64,000 nucleotides of DNA from Actinomycetota bacterium (GCA_020161315.1 JAIUOH010000005.1:40146-104145); one strand, 5' to 3'; positions 34,415 to 43,628 are shown, numbered from the stretch's first letter. Notes: generated by a model from the letters alone, not told the origin. Numbers and translations are program-made.

Positions 34415-35287
34415 TTACGCCTTTGCGGGCCTTACGCGCTGGTAAGGCTTAGCGATCGATTCGCCGATCGATTCGGCGATGAGCTGCTCGGCGGTGCGGT
34501 TCTTGCGCGAGAGCTTGGCGATCCACTTCGTGAACTTGGCGCCCTTCGCAAACTCCTTCGCGCTACGGTCTTCGACTGCGTAGAAGTAGTGCGCGCTCTC
34601 GGGTAGCAGCGACAGCACACCGTTAATAATGCGACGAGCTACCCATTTCGCGATCGGCCCCTTCACGTCGGGGTGGCGCAGCGTGTGACCACCGATCGCA
34701 GCAAAAATCGTGAGTGCCTTCGAGTTCAGTTCTTCGCGAATGTACTCGTCGAGCTCGGCGAAGGTCTGAAAGTAGGGCCCGGGCACGTGGATGCTTTCGG
34801 CGCCGTGCTGCGACTCCCGCACCAGCTGATCGGCCTCAGCCGTGGTCATGCCCGGCCCGAACTCCTGGTAGCCGCGCACGGCCGACCAGATATAGGTCCA
34901 CCAGGTCCAGCGCTGCCAGGTCGGCTGCTTTGCGCTGACGACCTCGCCGGTTTCTGGATTCGTCCACGAAGCGCGCTCGTGCAGGCGGTCGACGTGTGCC
35001 GCCGCCGCATCGGCGTGCGCCTTGTCTGCAAAGATTGCGTCGCGCAGGTAGGCCGAGGTGCGGTCGAAGCGGGCCGCCATTTCTTCGGCCCCTTCCGTGG
35101 TGAGCGAGACCCGCTGAAAGTGAGTCATCATGCCGGGCTCAAGCATCTGCAAGAAGATCGCGTTCTTCGCGCCCAGCATCGACCCCGGGTCAGAGAACAC
35201 GCGCCATGAGATGCTGTCTGGCCCGTAGTAGCCGTCATCAGCTCTCGGCGCGTCTGCGAGTGTTCTGCTCGGGTATTCTTCGGTCAC
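34415..35287 (-). CDS. MpaB-like oxygenase (DUF2236) family protein
   Basis: A 290-residue protein of the DUF2236/MpaB family, also called latex-clearing-like oxygenases, which often bind haem. Characteristic parts are SISWRVFSDPGSMLGAKNAI, HADAAAAHVDRLHERA and the central QRWTWWTYIWSAVRGYQEFG with conserved Trp/Tyr. I chose the GTG at 35287, with GGGGGAG just before it; the open frame reaches 35356 but adds Cys-rich non-conserved residues. There is no signal peptide. Its substrate is unknown. Confidence 0.82.
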   Translation of the reverse strand: MTEEYPSRTLADAPRADDGYYGPDSISWRVFSDPGSMLGAKNAIFLQMLEPGMMTHFQRVSLTTEGAEEMAARFDRTSAYLRDAIFADKAHADAAAAHVDRLHERASWTNPETGEVVSAKQPTWQRWTWWTYIWSAVRGYQEFGPGMTTAEADQLVRESQHGAESIHVPGPYFQTFAELDEYIREELNSKALTIFAAIGGHTLRHPDVKGPIAKWVARRIINGVLSLLPESAHYFYAVEDRSAKEFAKGAKFTKWIAKLSRKNRTAEQLIAESIGESIAKPYQRVRPAKA

Positions 35288-35498
35288 GGCTCCCCCTTGG
35301 CACGGACATATTGGTTCTGTTGAACTGCAAGCATATTGAGACGGCTCGGCCGCCACGCTCGCACCCTCGACTCAAATCACGCAAATATCATGCAGTACAC
35401 GCGCCGAGCAGCAGAATCGCTTGCAACCGCCCCCACTGGTATCGTTTCGACGCTACGTTAAGCCTCACTATCGAACGCTTTTGCAGCAAAGGATCACG

Positions 35499-35816
35499 AT
35501 GACCAATCACACAGACGGCCCCGCAAGCGAGACGCTCGCTTTCTCACGCCACTGGAGCTCACGCGCATCGCTTGTGGCTGGCCTGCTCGGCCTGGCGAGC
35601 CTGGCGATCTTCTTCTTCACCTCAACGGGCATGACGTTTTACTGGCTCGGCGTCGGTGCCGGCGTGCTTGGCGTGGTGTTTGGCATCATCGCGCTGCGTC
35701 ACCGCAGGCCCGATGCGGCCGCTGTGACGGGCATCGTCACCGGGGCAATCGCCGCGCTGTTTGGCATCGGCAACTTCATCTTCGCGCTGATCTTTATCGG
35801 AGCGATCCCGGTCTAA
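35499..35816 (+). CDS. DUF4190-like small membrane protein
   Basis: A 105-residue protein with three hydrophobic segments (LVAGLLGLASLAIFFF, WLGVGAGVLGVVFGIIAL, GAIAALFGIGNFIFALIFI) and a polar GSALR-like RHRRPDAAAVTG loop, a layout like DUF4190. ATG at 35499 has AAAGGAT 4-5 bases upstream; the frame opens earlier at 35421 without a binding site. Function is unknown. Confidence 0.75.
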   Translation: MTNHTDGPASETLAFSRHWSSRASLVAGLLGLASLAIFFFTSTGMTFYWLGVGAGVLGVVFGIIALRHRRPDAAAVTGIVTGAIAALFGIGNFIFALIFIGAIPV

Positions 35817-35824
35817 GTCGAGCT

Positions 35825-38776
35825 CTACGCCACGCCGCGCGCACGAGCAAAGGCGTCGAGCACCGAACTCGGAATCACGTTGAGCTGTGTATCTGATACG
35901 TTGTTCGTCGCGATGTGGTCTGCCTGGAGCCCCTCGAGCTCTTCGGCAAGAATGCGCGCGGTGCGGCCGTTCGCCTGGTCTTTCTGCGCGAGTGCGCGAT
36001 AGACGGCGGCAACGATCTCGGCAAGCCTCGTCTCATCGAACGTCCAAGACTTCGCCAGAATCGAGACAGCAATCGCCGCCACGTCTTCGGGCGAGTAGTC
36101 GGCGAAGCGCACAGTGTGCGGCACACGAGAGCGAAGACCGGGGTTCACGTCGAAGAAGGTCTGCATCTCAGCTTCGTAGCCGGCGAGGATCGCGACAAAC
36201 TTATCTCTGTCATTCTCGAGGCGCGGCAGCAGCGTGGCGATCACCGCCTGGCCGTAGTCGTTAGACGACCCAGAGCCCCCTCGGTAGAGGTCATAGGCCT
36301 CGTCAATGAAGAGCACCCCGCCCATCGCTTCGTCGACGGCGCGCGTGGTGCGGGCCTCGCTCTGGCCGAGGTATGCGCCGACGAGGGCTGAGCGGTTCAC
36401 CTCTTTCACGGTCGGCTTCGAGAGCACGCCGAGTTCGTGAAAGAGCTCGGCGACGATACGTGCGACGGTGGTCTTACCGGTGCCCGGACTGCCTGTGAAT
36501 GTCACGTGGTAGGTCGGGCGCGAGATGTTCGCGTCAATCTGAATGCGGCGCTGGTCGGCTTTGACACGGTTAACGAGCTTCCCGACCCAGGTCTTTACCT
36601 CAGCGAGACCGATCAGACTATCGAGTTCGGCGAGCAAACGTGCCACTGCGGGCGAACCACCCTCAGCGTCGACATCGACACCGGCGGCCGCATAAAGGTC
36701 TTCGTCTGCGATCAACCGGTAGTCGGCGACGGTGCGCGTGCGAATCTCGTGCACACGGTCGACCTGGTGACCAATGAGATCCTGGTTGAAATTGCGCACC
36801 CAGCGCGCATTGCTGCGGTCGGCGCTCTGCGTGTACCCACGGCTCAAGATTCGGCGGTAGAGATCCTCGTCTTCGAGCTCATAATCGGTGTCGCGCAACG
36901 CTTTGACACCGATCGTTGCCAACTCGTCACCCGTGAAGTCTTCAAAGTCGAAACGGTTCGGTGCCCGAGACTCGAGCCCGGCGTTCAAATCGAGCAGTCG
37001 CTGCATCTTGTCGGTGTATCCGGCGAAGATGATCATGAGATCGTCGCGATGGTTATCCATGTACGAGATGATCGTGTCGACTGCCTCGACGCCGAAGTCT
37101 TCTTCGGCCCAGTTCGCGAGTGAGTAGGCCTCATCGATAAAGAGAATGCCGCCGCGGGCACTTTCAAGCACCTTCTCGGTTTTTGGCGCGGTCTCGCCGA
37201 CATGCACGCCGATGAGGTCAGCACGACCGACTTCGACAAACACGTCTGAGTTCACCACGCCCTCGGCATAGAGCGCCTGGCCAAGCAGGCGAGCAACCGT
37301 GGTCTTGCCGGTGCCGGGGTTGCCCAGAAAGAGGCTGTGCAGGGTGAGCGGCATTGACTTGAGCCCGAGGCTTTCGCGCTCGCGGTTGATGACCGCGTTC
37401 TTCACGAACTGAGCGGCCTGCTCTTTCACCGTGCGCAGTCCGATCAGGTGGTTGAGCGCCGCGAGCGAGTCTTCTCGCACGCCCGTGACGTTTGACCCGT
37501 CATCGCCGGCCGCCGTGTGCTTCACCTTGCTGCCGGGCTGATCAGGCAGTGAAGAGGTAACCATGCCGCCCTTCGCCCCCTCGCGGTAGCCAGTCGCTGC
37601 GCCCTGCAGCATCTGCGCGTAACCCTCGCGAGTGATCTGCGGCGCCCGGCCGCCCGCGTACGAGGTGATCGAAAGCGTCGACTGCTCACTGATGTTGACC
37701 TCTTCGCCCGGCGGGCAGTCGAGCACATCGATGTCGATCGAGGCCTGCCCCTTCGCGGTGATCACACACTGATTGCGCGTGTTTGGCAGCACGACAAGCA
37801 TGCCCGCCGAAGTCACCCTCGCCTCGTCGAGCACACCGAGCCTGATGAGGTGACAGTTCTCGAGCGACGTGACACTCTTGCCGCCGAAGTTCGTCCACCC
37901 GAGATCGCAAACGAGCGCCGATAGCGTGGCTTCACCCACCAGCCTGATCGTGGCGGTGGTTTCGGCCGGGCCCGCCTTGAGCTCGCACGCGGTTGCGGTC
38001 ACCTTGCCCTCAACGTACACCGCCGGAAACTCGGTGGCGGGGTGACTGCGCACATCGACTCCGTGCATCGAGAGGTCGCCGTCAGCCTCGACAAAGATCG
38101 CGTTGGTGCTGACCGGATGTTCAATCGTGAAGTTCGTGAGGGTCACATGCGCGTTGGGCGGCACCGTGAGCCGACCCCGCAGCAAGATGCGATCGCGCCG
38201 CCCCTCGCCGTCAATGTTGACCTCGCAGAAGAGTTCGCCGTAGGCCAGGTCGTCGAACGAATACTCGCCTTCTTCCAGCACGAGCGTGTCGCCCGGCTGC
38301 AGGCCGGGCTGCACTTCGGTCGCAAAAGCATGCCCGTGCGCCGCCGGCCAGAGCACGCGCTGCGGGCCCGATCCTCTTCGCCGACTCGTTGCTTTGCGGG
38401 TAATCGGTATCGCCTGCGCAATTTCTACCAGCGGGCTATCGCAAACTACGTGCGCCTCACCCTCGGTGAGCACGCGGAGCGCTTGGTCGCTGGGCGACTC
38501 GAGCCGGGCAATCTGCAGCTTCGCGTCGCTCACCTGGGCTTCGAAGACCTGATCACCGCTGAGCGTCACTGACTCGAGCTCGAGCAGCGCCCCGCTGAGC
38601 GCGCGAAGCGCCCGCTTGCCAGGCACTGGCGCAAGTTCGAGCGCCTTATAGGCGTGAATCTTTGCGCCGTCTGAAGCAAGCACCAGGTGGGCCGCGCAGC
38701 CGATGAGGTCGGCGGTGCCGCCGCGCACTTCAAGCCCGCCGAGGCGTGCATTGGTGGCGTGCAGCCGCGCGCCCAC
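35825..38776 (-). CDS. Beta-helix plus tandem AAA (CbxX/CfqX, EccA-like) protein, downstream part
   Basis: The 983-residue downstream part of an interrupted gene. Residues about 1-390 are parallel beta-helix-like repeats (DLSMHGVDVRSHPATEFPAV, TATACELKAG, LIRLGVLDEARVTSAG). Two AAA ATPase domains follow: Walker A GNPGTGKTTVARLLG near residue 485 with Walker B GGILFIDEAYSLAN, and GSPGTGKTTVARIVAEL near 755 with GGVLFIDEAYDLYR. Both resemble the CbxX/CfqX family, which includes EccA of type VII secretion and rubisco activase CbbX. Upstream, in the same frame and only three codons away, is a TAG codon; see the entry at 38783. Confidence 0.88.
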   Translation of the reverse strand: MGARLHATNARLGGLEVRGGTADLIGCAAHLVLASDGAKIHAYKALELAPVPGKRALRALSGALLELESVTLSGDQVFEAQVSDAKLQIARLESPSDQALRVLTEGEAHVVCDSPLVEIAQAIPITRKATSRRRGSGPQRVLWPAAHGHAFATEVQPGLQPGDTLVLEEGEYSFDDLAYGELFCEVNIDGEGRRDRILLRGRLTVPPNAHVTLTNFTIEHPVSTNAIFVEADGDLSMHGVDVRSHPATEFPAVYVEGKVTATACELKAGPAETTATIRLVGEATLSALVCDLGWTNFGGKSVTSLENCHLIRLGVLDEARVTSAGMLVVLPNTRNQCVITAKGQASIDIDVLDCPPGEEVNISEQSTLSITSYAGGRAPQITREGYAQMLQGAATGYREGAKGGMVTSSLPDQPGSKVKHTAAGDDGSNVTGVREDSLAALNHLIGLRTVKEQAAQFVKNAVINRERESLGLKSMPLTLHSLFLGNPGTGKTTVARLLGQALYAEGVVNSDVFVEVGRADLIGVHVGETAPKTEKVLESARGGILFIDEAYSLANWAEEDFGVEAVDTIISYMDNHRDDLMIIFAGYTDKMQRLLDLNAGLESRAPNRFDFEDFTGDELATIGVKALRDTDYELEDEDLYRRILSRGYTQSADRSNARWVRNFNQDLIGHQVDRVHEIRTRTVADYRLIADEDLYAAAGVDVDAEGGSPAVARLLAELDSLIGLAEVKTWVGKLVNRVKADQRRIQIDANISRPTYHVTFTGSPGTGKTTVARIVAELFHELGVLSKPTVKEVNRSALVGAYLGQSEARTTRAVDEAMGGVLFIDEAYDLYRGGSGSSNDYGQAVIATLLPRLENDRDKFVAILAGYEAEMQTFFDVNPGLRSRVPHTVRFADYSPEDVAAIAVSILAKSWTFDETRLAEIVAAVYRALAQKDQANGRTARILAEELEGLQADHIATNNVSDTQLNVIPSSVLDAFARARGVA

Positions 38777-38782
38777 CTTTAC

Positions 38783-39190
38783 CTAAACAGTCGCCAGGTC
38801 AGCATCGTCTGCGATGACCACACGGTTCAGCACCACCGTGCCGCCGTCGATTGCGACGGTCATGGTGCTCGCCGTGGCATCGCCTGCAATGCGGCAGTCT
38901 GAAATTGCCAGGTGCGTGCTCACGCCAGCAATCATGGTGATGGCGCTGCCCCGGGGCTTTGCGTTGAGCGTCAAGAAGTTGATCGCGCAACTGCCCTGCG
39001 GCGTGATCTCAGCGATGAGGGTGGTTGTTTCGGGTGCGCCCTCTCCGGTAAGAGTCAGGCCACTCAGCGTGACGGCGCCGAGATCGTAGCTGCCTTGCGC
39101 GAATGACAGCACGTCGCCGGGTCGCGCTTGAGCGAGAGCTGACGCGGCAGAAATGCGGTTCTGACCGCTGCCAATGTAGAGAGTGGTCAC
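38783..39190 (-). pseudogene. N-terminal beta-helix part of the AAA protein, cut off by an in-frame TAG
   Basis: A 135-residue frame from GTG at 39190 (GAGAGG upstream) with beta-helix-like repeats: LYIGSGQNRISAASALAQAR, GDVLSFAQGSYDLGAVTLSG, THLAISDCRIAGDA. It ends at TAG 38783-38785. The next codons are GTA, AAG and GTG, and the same frame continues without a break into the 983-residue AAA protein. A single base change would restore one protein of about 1120 residues. Either a nonsense mutation, a read-through stop or re-initiation at GTG 38776 explains it; I favour a recent nonsense mutation or sequencing error. Confidence 0.7.
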
Positions 39191-39432
39191 TTTTGCGCGG
39201 CCTCTCGCGTCTCGCACGTGGTCATTCGCAGCGTGGGATCAGTCCGCCCCGCACCATCGAAACTCTCGACCTCGTACCGCCCGCGTGCGCCCATGTTTCC
39301 AGTATGCCGCAGGCCCACTGCGTCCCGCCTACTCAGCAGCGCCTAGGCTGCGGGGTACGATCAGATCACTGAATGCCGCGTTGCGGCTGCGAGAACGCAC
39401 TCAGAAGCCAACGGAACCCGAGCGGAGCGCGC

Positions 39433-39807
39433 ATGCGAAAGAAACAAACCTCAGCCGCCCTGCCACCGGCCGGATGGTACCCAAACCCGGCAACCGGTCA
39501 GCAGGGTTATTGGGATGGGGTTGCGTGGACAACTGCGCCGACGCAGCAGGGTGACGTAGCCGAGGCTGTCGAAGCCGTTGATGCCACTGACGGTGCCGTG
39601 TTGGCCTCGTCACCACGCACCGGGCTTATTCCGAGCCAGGAAATCGTCGATATTGACGTACCCGCGCACCGGTCGCGCGATCTTCAGGCGCACATCATGC
39701 AGGCGCTCAGCGAGAAGCCGTCTCACCGGATTGTCACAATGACGATGGCGACCTACGGCGAATCGCCACTTTTCTACCGCCTACTGGTGGTCATCGAGTA
39801 CCTCTAG
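39433..39807 (+). CDS. DUF2510 domain protein
   Basis: A 124-residue protein. Residues about 10-35 form a DUF2510 unit (LPPAGWYPNPATGQQGYWDG, VAWTT), a short aromatic module frequent in actinobacterial membrane or secreted proteins. The C-terminal half (LIPSQEIVDIDVPAHRSRDL, IVTMTMATYGESPLFYRLLV) is not recognised and has no transmembrane segment. ATG at 39433 is preceded by GGAG; an earlier in-frame start at 39373 is less likely. Function is unknown. Confidence 0.75.
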   Translation: MRKKQTSAALPPAGWYPNPATGQQGYWDGVAWTTAPTQQGDVAEAVEAVDATDGAVLASSPRTGLIPSQEIVDIDVPAHRSRDLQAHIMQALSEKPSHRIVTMTMATYGESPLFYRLLVVIEYL

Positions 39808-39854
39808 CTTGACACCCTTAACTCGGTTCTTTGTTTGCGAATGGGCGGCTCAAC

Positions 39855-40817
39855 TTACTCGATGAGGTAGCCGTCACCCAGCGCAACGACTCGCCTCGGA
39901 CGACCGATTGGGACGATCCCTTCGAGCTTTCCTTTGCCCAGGTAGACCGTCCCAGAACGCTCCTTATCTACACCGATGCGTGGATTCCAGGTTGCAACGT
40001 GCCACTGGCTGCCAACATTCACCCTGATTTTTGCGCCTTCAGCGGGGAAGATATCTTTCGAAACCTTGGGGACTCGGAGCGCTCCCCTCTCGATGTCTCC
40101 CGCCGTGACATTCTGAGTAAAACGAATCTTGCCCATTATCTCCCCTTCAGGTACGACTACGGAATCAGCCACAACTGGCGCTGGCTTGCTTGGATCACCT
40201 GGTTTGACCGGTGTCGTTATCCTCGGTTCCTTGACTCCGGCAAAGCCGTGTCGTTTACGTGGCCCATTGGGCACGGCGAGGTTAGCGAATGGAAGCGGGA
40301 GGTGCTGGTCGATGAGTCTAACTCTCACCTCATCGGGCAGAGAGCTGACGTAGCTCTGCACCATCGCAAGCTCCACGCCTCCTGGGTTATTAGTTGCGCC
40401 GTAGTGCACCCACAGCTTGGTCGAGTCAAGCATCTTCACCGGCCATCCTCCAGCATGTGGTGTGCGAGCACCAATTGCTGTCGAGTAGAACTGCTGCACC
40501 CGCTTCCGAACATTTGTCCCGGCGAGTCCAATGTAGATAATCGAGCTGCCAGTCACCCACATATCGGCGAGTCGTGCACCAATGGTTTGCGCGGTCGCGG
40601 CCCGTCCGTCGACGGTGGCCTCGGGGCGAGCAACAATGAGCTTGTCGATTGCTGAGCTATCGAGCGGGCACGTCTCAAAACCGGCTGAGTCCTCGCCATC
40701 TGGGGTCGTGGCGACTACATACACGCCAGGCTGATCTAGCGGAACCTTGGCACCCCAAGGGACTGCACCGCCTCGCTGCACGCCCGTGTATTCAAAAAGT
40801 TGATTCACATTCAGCAT
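39855..40817 (-). CDS. GIY-YIG-like nuclease domain protein with unknown C-terminal domain
   Basis: A 320-residue protein. Residues about 25-125 resemble a GIY-YIG nuclease: QPGVYVVATT (GVY strand), SSIIYIGLAGTNVRKRVQQF (YIG then Arg/Lys) and a following ELAMVQSYV with a Glu. The C-terminal half (ERGALRVPKVSKDIFPAEGA, GTVYLGKGKLEGIVP) looks like a beta-rich DNA-binding domain of some restriction enzymes. It has no methyltransferase partner in the window. ATG at 40817 has GGAAGG upstream. It sits next to the mobile region and could be a solitary defence nuclease; that is inference. Confidence 0.65.
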   Translation of the reverse strand: MLNVNQLFEYTGVQRGGAVPWGAKVPLDQPGVYVVATTPDGEDSAGFETCPLDSSAIDKLIVARPEATVDGRAATAQTIGARLADMWVTGSSIIYIGLAGTNVRKRVQQFYSTAIGARTPHAGGWPVKMLDSTKLWVHYGATNNPGGVELAMVQSYVSSLPDEVRVRLIDQHLPLPFANLAVPNGPRKRHGFAGVKEPRITTPVKPGDPSKPAPVVADSVVVPEGEIMGKIRFTQNVTAGDIERGALRVPKVSKDIFPAEGAKIRVNVGSQWHVATWNPRIGVDKERSGTVYLGKGKLEGIVPIGRPRRVVALGDGYLIE

Positions 40818-40951
40818 CGGTGGCCTTCCCCGCAACGATTTTCGAGCAGACTAGCAGGAGTCGCCCCTATCGTTGCTCGTCAGGCAGCTTCGCACGTCTA
40901 GCCGACATCAAGCGAAGTAGGACTAAGTCATATTGAAAGCGAGGGTCGATA

Positions 40952-41235
40952 ATGCGCACCACGAAGCAGCTCAGCATCACTCTGCCCAACAACATGGCAG
41001 ACGCGCCCAAAGAGCGCGTCGCCTCCGGCGCATACGCCAGCGAAAGCGAGGTCGTGCGTGATGGCCGTCGCGCACTGTTTGCGCGCGAAGAAGCAGTCGA
41101 GAACTGGCTGCGAACGAGGTCGTCGCTTCCGTCGAAGAGCTGCGCGCTGACCCCTCGCGGGTCCTCACTTCAGAGGAGATGCACACTGAGCTCTCCCGCT
41201 GGCAGGCTGAACGCCTTGCAAACAGCTCATCGTGA
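40952..41235 (+). pseudogene. ParD-like antitoxin, frameshifted
   Basis: The start matches ParD/CC2985-type ribbon-helix-helix antitoxins (TTKQLSITLPNNMADAPKER, VASGAYASESEVVRDGRRAL, AVENWL). Near 41115 the frame is lost; the next coding stretch continues in the +2 frame as NEVVASVEELRADPSRVLTS and EEMHTELSRWQAERLANS, ending at TGA 41233-41235, which overlaps the toxin start by 3 bp. A short indel at about 41110-41120 explains this. In the intact frame the antitoxin would be about 94 residues, the usual length. Confidence 0.8.
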
Positions 41236-41543
41236 CGCATCGGGTCATCTACTCACCGCGCGCCCTTCAATAGTTGCGCGCAATCTATGACTGAACCACA
41301 GGCGAAACCGACCCGGAAATCGCGCAGCGGTTCATGCTCTCGATTTATGACTACCGCGACGGTCTAGAAGACTTCCCGTTTAGGGGGCACGCTCAGGATA
41401 ACCTGGCTCAGGGTATGCGAGTGATCAGACTCCGTCGGCGAGCCATGATCGCGTTCCTCGTTACTGACAACAAGGTCGAGATTCACGGTGTCTACTATGG
41501 CGGCAGCGACTACGAGACGCTGATTCTCCGCAACCTCAACTGA
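41232..41543 (+). pseudogene. ParE-like toxin with two nonsense codons
   Basis: From GTG 41232 the frame reads THRVIYSPRALQ, then TAG (41271-41273), LRAIYD, TGA (41292-41294), and TTGETDPEIAQRFMLSIYDY onward to the stop at 41543. The body (FPFRGHAQDNLAQGMRVIRL, VEIHGVYYGGSDYETLI) is a typical ParE/RelE-superfamily toxin of about 103 residues. Both stops fit single base changes (CAG to TAG, TGG to TGA). The toxin cannot be made in full, matching loss of the antitoxin. Confidence 0.8.
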
Positions 41544-41595
41544 GCATCGGAAAAGGTCGGCAGCACAACTGCGAGATGCACGGTTGCTAGAAAAC

Positions 41596-41684
41596 AAAGG
41601 AACCCCCAAGAGTAGAAGCCTCTTGAGGGTTCAGCAGCGGTGTAATCTCCGCTACGTGGCTCCGACCGGCATCGATCCGGTGAC
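41596..41684. repeat. 89-bp direct repeat, left copy (att-like)
   Basis: Matches 47117-47205 with one mismatch (A at 41625, G in the other). On the minus strand it holds bases 46-73 of a tRNA (T-arm ACCGG/CCGGT and acceptor CGGAGCC plus A, 41657-41684) followed by a hairpin terminator. At 41685 the two copies diverge. This is the expected structure of an integration site at a tRNA 3' end. Confidence 0.85.
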
Positions 41685-41788
41685 TACTGAGCCCAATGCT
41701 GGTGCTCCACCCGTAACGTTGCAAGAGATCACAAACTGCGTTAGAACACGGGATTCAGGATAGCCTCAATCAACAACAAGACTCTGAC

Positions 41789-43351
41789 ATGCTGAAGTTC
41801 CCCAACAGTATGTTGAGAAGTTCAACGGCAGGAGATGACGTGCCCGCAGCCTCGCAAGTGACCATTCTCACGGTTCTCGACAATTTCCTAGCGATGGGTA
41901 AGGAACGCGATTTCTCAAGGATGCGTGGCCGGGATCTCTATGAGCTTGGAGATCGTGTACGCGAATTCAGCGCCAGCTACAGCCCCGTACTCGATGAATC
42001 GAAACGCCCTATCTATTTAGGCGGATGGCCTTCAGCAAATTTTCTCTTTGTTGACGGGCAAATATCAATGACTGCATTGCTATACGCAGGGCAGCTTCTT
42101 GTCAGAGATCAGATTAGTGACTGGTTCTCCCAAGAGCAGTACCGAAATGTGCACATGATGAGCAGCGCATTCGGCTACTGGCAAGACCAAGGCGGCATTG
42201 AGGAGCACAACTACCGAACACGAGCTTTTCTTGCAGCCGCAGTACCCGCATTAGAGAAGATGCGCCCATTAATAGAATCTGGCATCGTCGTCCCGGTACC
42301 TAGTGAAAAGTTCATCTGGAAACATAAGAGTCAAATTGACCGAATCGAGCAACAACTCACGCAAACTCTACTGCTGGATGTCCAGGAATACTCGGAGAAT
42401 TTTGCACCGATAGAAATTGCCGCGGATCACAGTCAACGTGGCATGTTTCCCCTCGTGCCAGGCTCCGATAAGACTCCGCAGCTTCGAAGCAATTTGGCCC
42501 ACGGTATTCGATATTTTTCGCGCGAGTACTTCTTTGCGGAAAAGATGGGCGCTACATACACCGCGCCGTATCAGCATGAGTATCATCTCTGCTACAACGG
42601 GCTCGAGAGGTTGCAAACCCCTGGAGACAAAATCGTTCATGCGGTCCTGAGTTCCCGAATATCGGCGTTTTCTGGGCTGACTCCGTCGCTGATTCGCTCC
42701 ATCCACAACGATGACAATTTTGCGCAATTCCGACAAGACCTGAACCAAACTTATTCCAATGCGCCTCTCAACTGTTCCCCTAGTGAACTCTCCGCTTACC
42801 TCAAACATCAGGAGGATACACACTTAGTTCCCCTGCTCCAGTCTGCAAAGAAGTCTGCCCGGAACGGCCTTCTATCTCGTCTGGGGCTAATGGTTTCGGG
42901 GGCCAAATTCACTCTTGGTGCCGCCCTGGTTGGAGCAGCGGCCGAGAGCTCCCTCACACCAACCCTTGCTCTTGGCACTGCCGGAGCCATGCTTGATGCC
43001 TATCAGTCAAGTCGCTCGAACAATGGCGGCAGCCGAAAGATTTGGTCTGCTTTGGTCGGACATCAGCTTTCCGCAAGTGAGGAAATTTCAGAAACTTCCC
43101 TTTCAAGGATTGGGGCACCTGAAAATGGGTGGGAGATACCCTCCAAGCCGAGCATGTCGATAACAGTTACTGCTGGGCAAATAATTTCACACAGTCTTCG
43201 CACTTCGACAGACGGCAACCAGGAAACACCAGGGATCCGACGCTATTCAGCGTACGATCTTTGCCTTTGTAGTAGCGGACGAAAATTCAAGTTCTGCTGC
43301 TACGGCGTACAAACTCTGCATCCCTTCGATACGACAAGAACAGCACATTGA
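41789..43351 (+). CDS. Unknown protein with C-terminal SEC-C zinc motif
   Basis: A 520-residue protein of no recognised family apart from the C-terminus, where YDLCLCSSGRKFKFCCYG (residues about 490-507) is a SEC-C type zinc motif (CxC...CC). A hydrophobic patch near residues 372-400 (FTLGAALVGAAAESSLTPTL) may be a membrane or oligomerisation segment. Base composition is visibly less GC-rich than the chromosomal neighbours, indicating transfer. It is the only large cargo gene left of the IS21 element and could be a defence gene; this is speculation. The start is uncertain (41789 or 41807). Confidence 0.75.
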   Translation: MLKFPNSMLRSSTAGDDVPAASQVTILTVLDNFLAMGKERDFSRMRGRDLYELGDRVREFSASYSPVLDESKRPIYLGGWPSANFLFVDGQISMTALLYAGQLLVRDQISDWFSQEQYRNVHMMSSAFGYWQDQGGIEEHNYRTRAFLAAAVPALEKMRPLIESGIVVPVPSEKFIWKHKSQIDRIEQQLTQTLLLDVQEYSENFAPIEIAADHSQRGMFPLVPGSDKTPQLRSNLAHGIRYFSREYFFAEKMGATYTAPYQHEYHLCYNGLERLQTPGDKIVHAVLSSRISAFSGLTPSLIRSIHNDDNFAQFRQDLNQTYSNAPLNCSPSELSAYLKHQEDTHLVPLLQSAKKSARNGLLSRLGLMVSGAKFTLGAALVGAAAESSLTPTLALGTAGAMLDAYQSSRSNNGGSRKIWSALVGHQLSASEEISETSLSRIGAPENGWEIPSKPSMSITVTAGQIISHSLRTSTDGNQETPGIRRYSAYDLCLCSSGRKFKFCCYGVQTLHPFDTTRTAH

Positions 43352-43628
43352 TATGCCAAATACTGGCAAGTGACCTCAGCTGAAATTCTGACGTGGTCAA
43401 GCTTCCTCAAAACGAATGAAACCTGACCCCTAGTTGTTTGGACACGCAGACCTCGAAAATCAAGCTCAAGCCCTTGGCTTTACTCAGAACCGTATGACCG
43501 GGTTTTCGCCAGAGAACGACCAGACAGAACTCACATGTGAGCGAAACTCGTCTGTCCGAAGCTTTTGGAATCGATCATGCGAAAAGAGTAAGACTCCCAC
43601 CGGAAGCCTTAATGAGTATTTGGTCTTC
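43352..43628. other. Non-coding or remnant stretch before IS21
   Basis: About 280 bp without a confident gene. A possible coding fragment from GTG near 43540 (VSETRLSEAFGIDHAKRVRL...) runs into the IS21 end, but it is too short to name. The last 15 bases form the left half of an inverted repeat split by the insertion element. Confidence 0.4.

Noticed and set aside
36437-37123. 228-residue plus-strand ORF inside the AAA gene
   Set aside because: Antisense to conserved AAA motifs; no independent support.
41657-41684. Possible tRNA gene at the left repeat
   Set aside because: Only the T-arm and 3' acceptor strand are present; upstream bases do not form D-arm, anticodon arm or the 5' acceptor strand.
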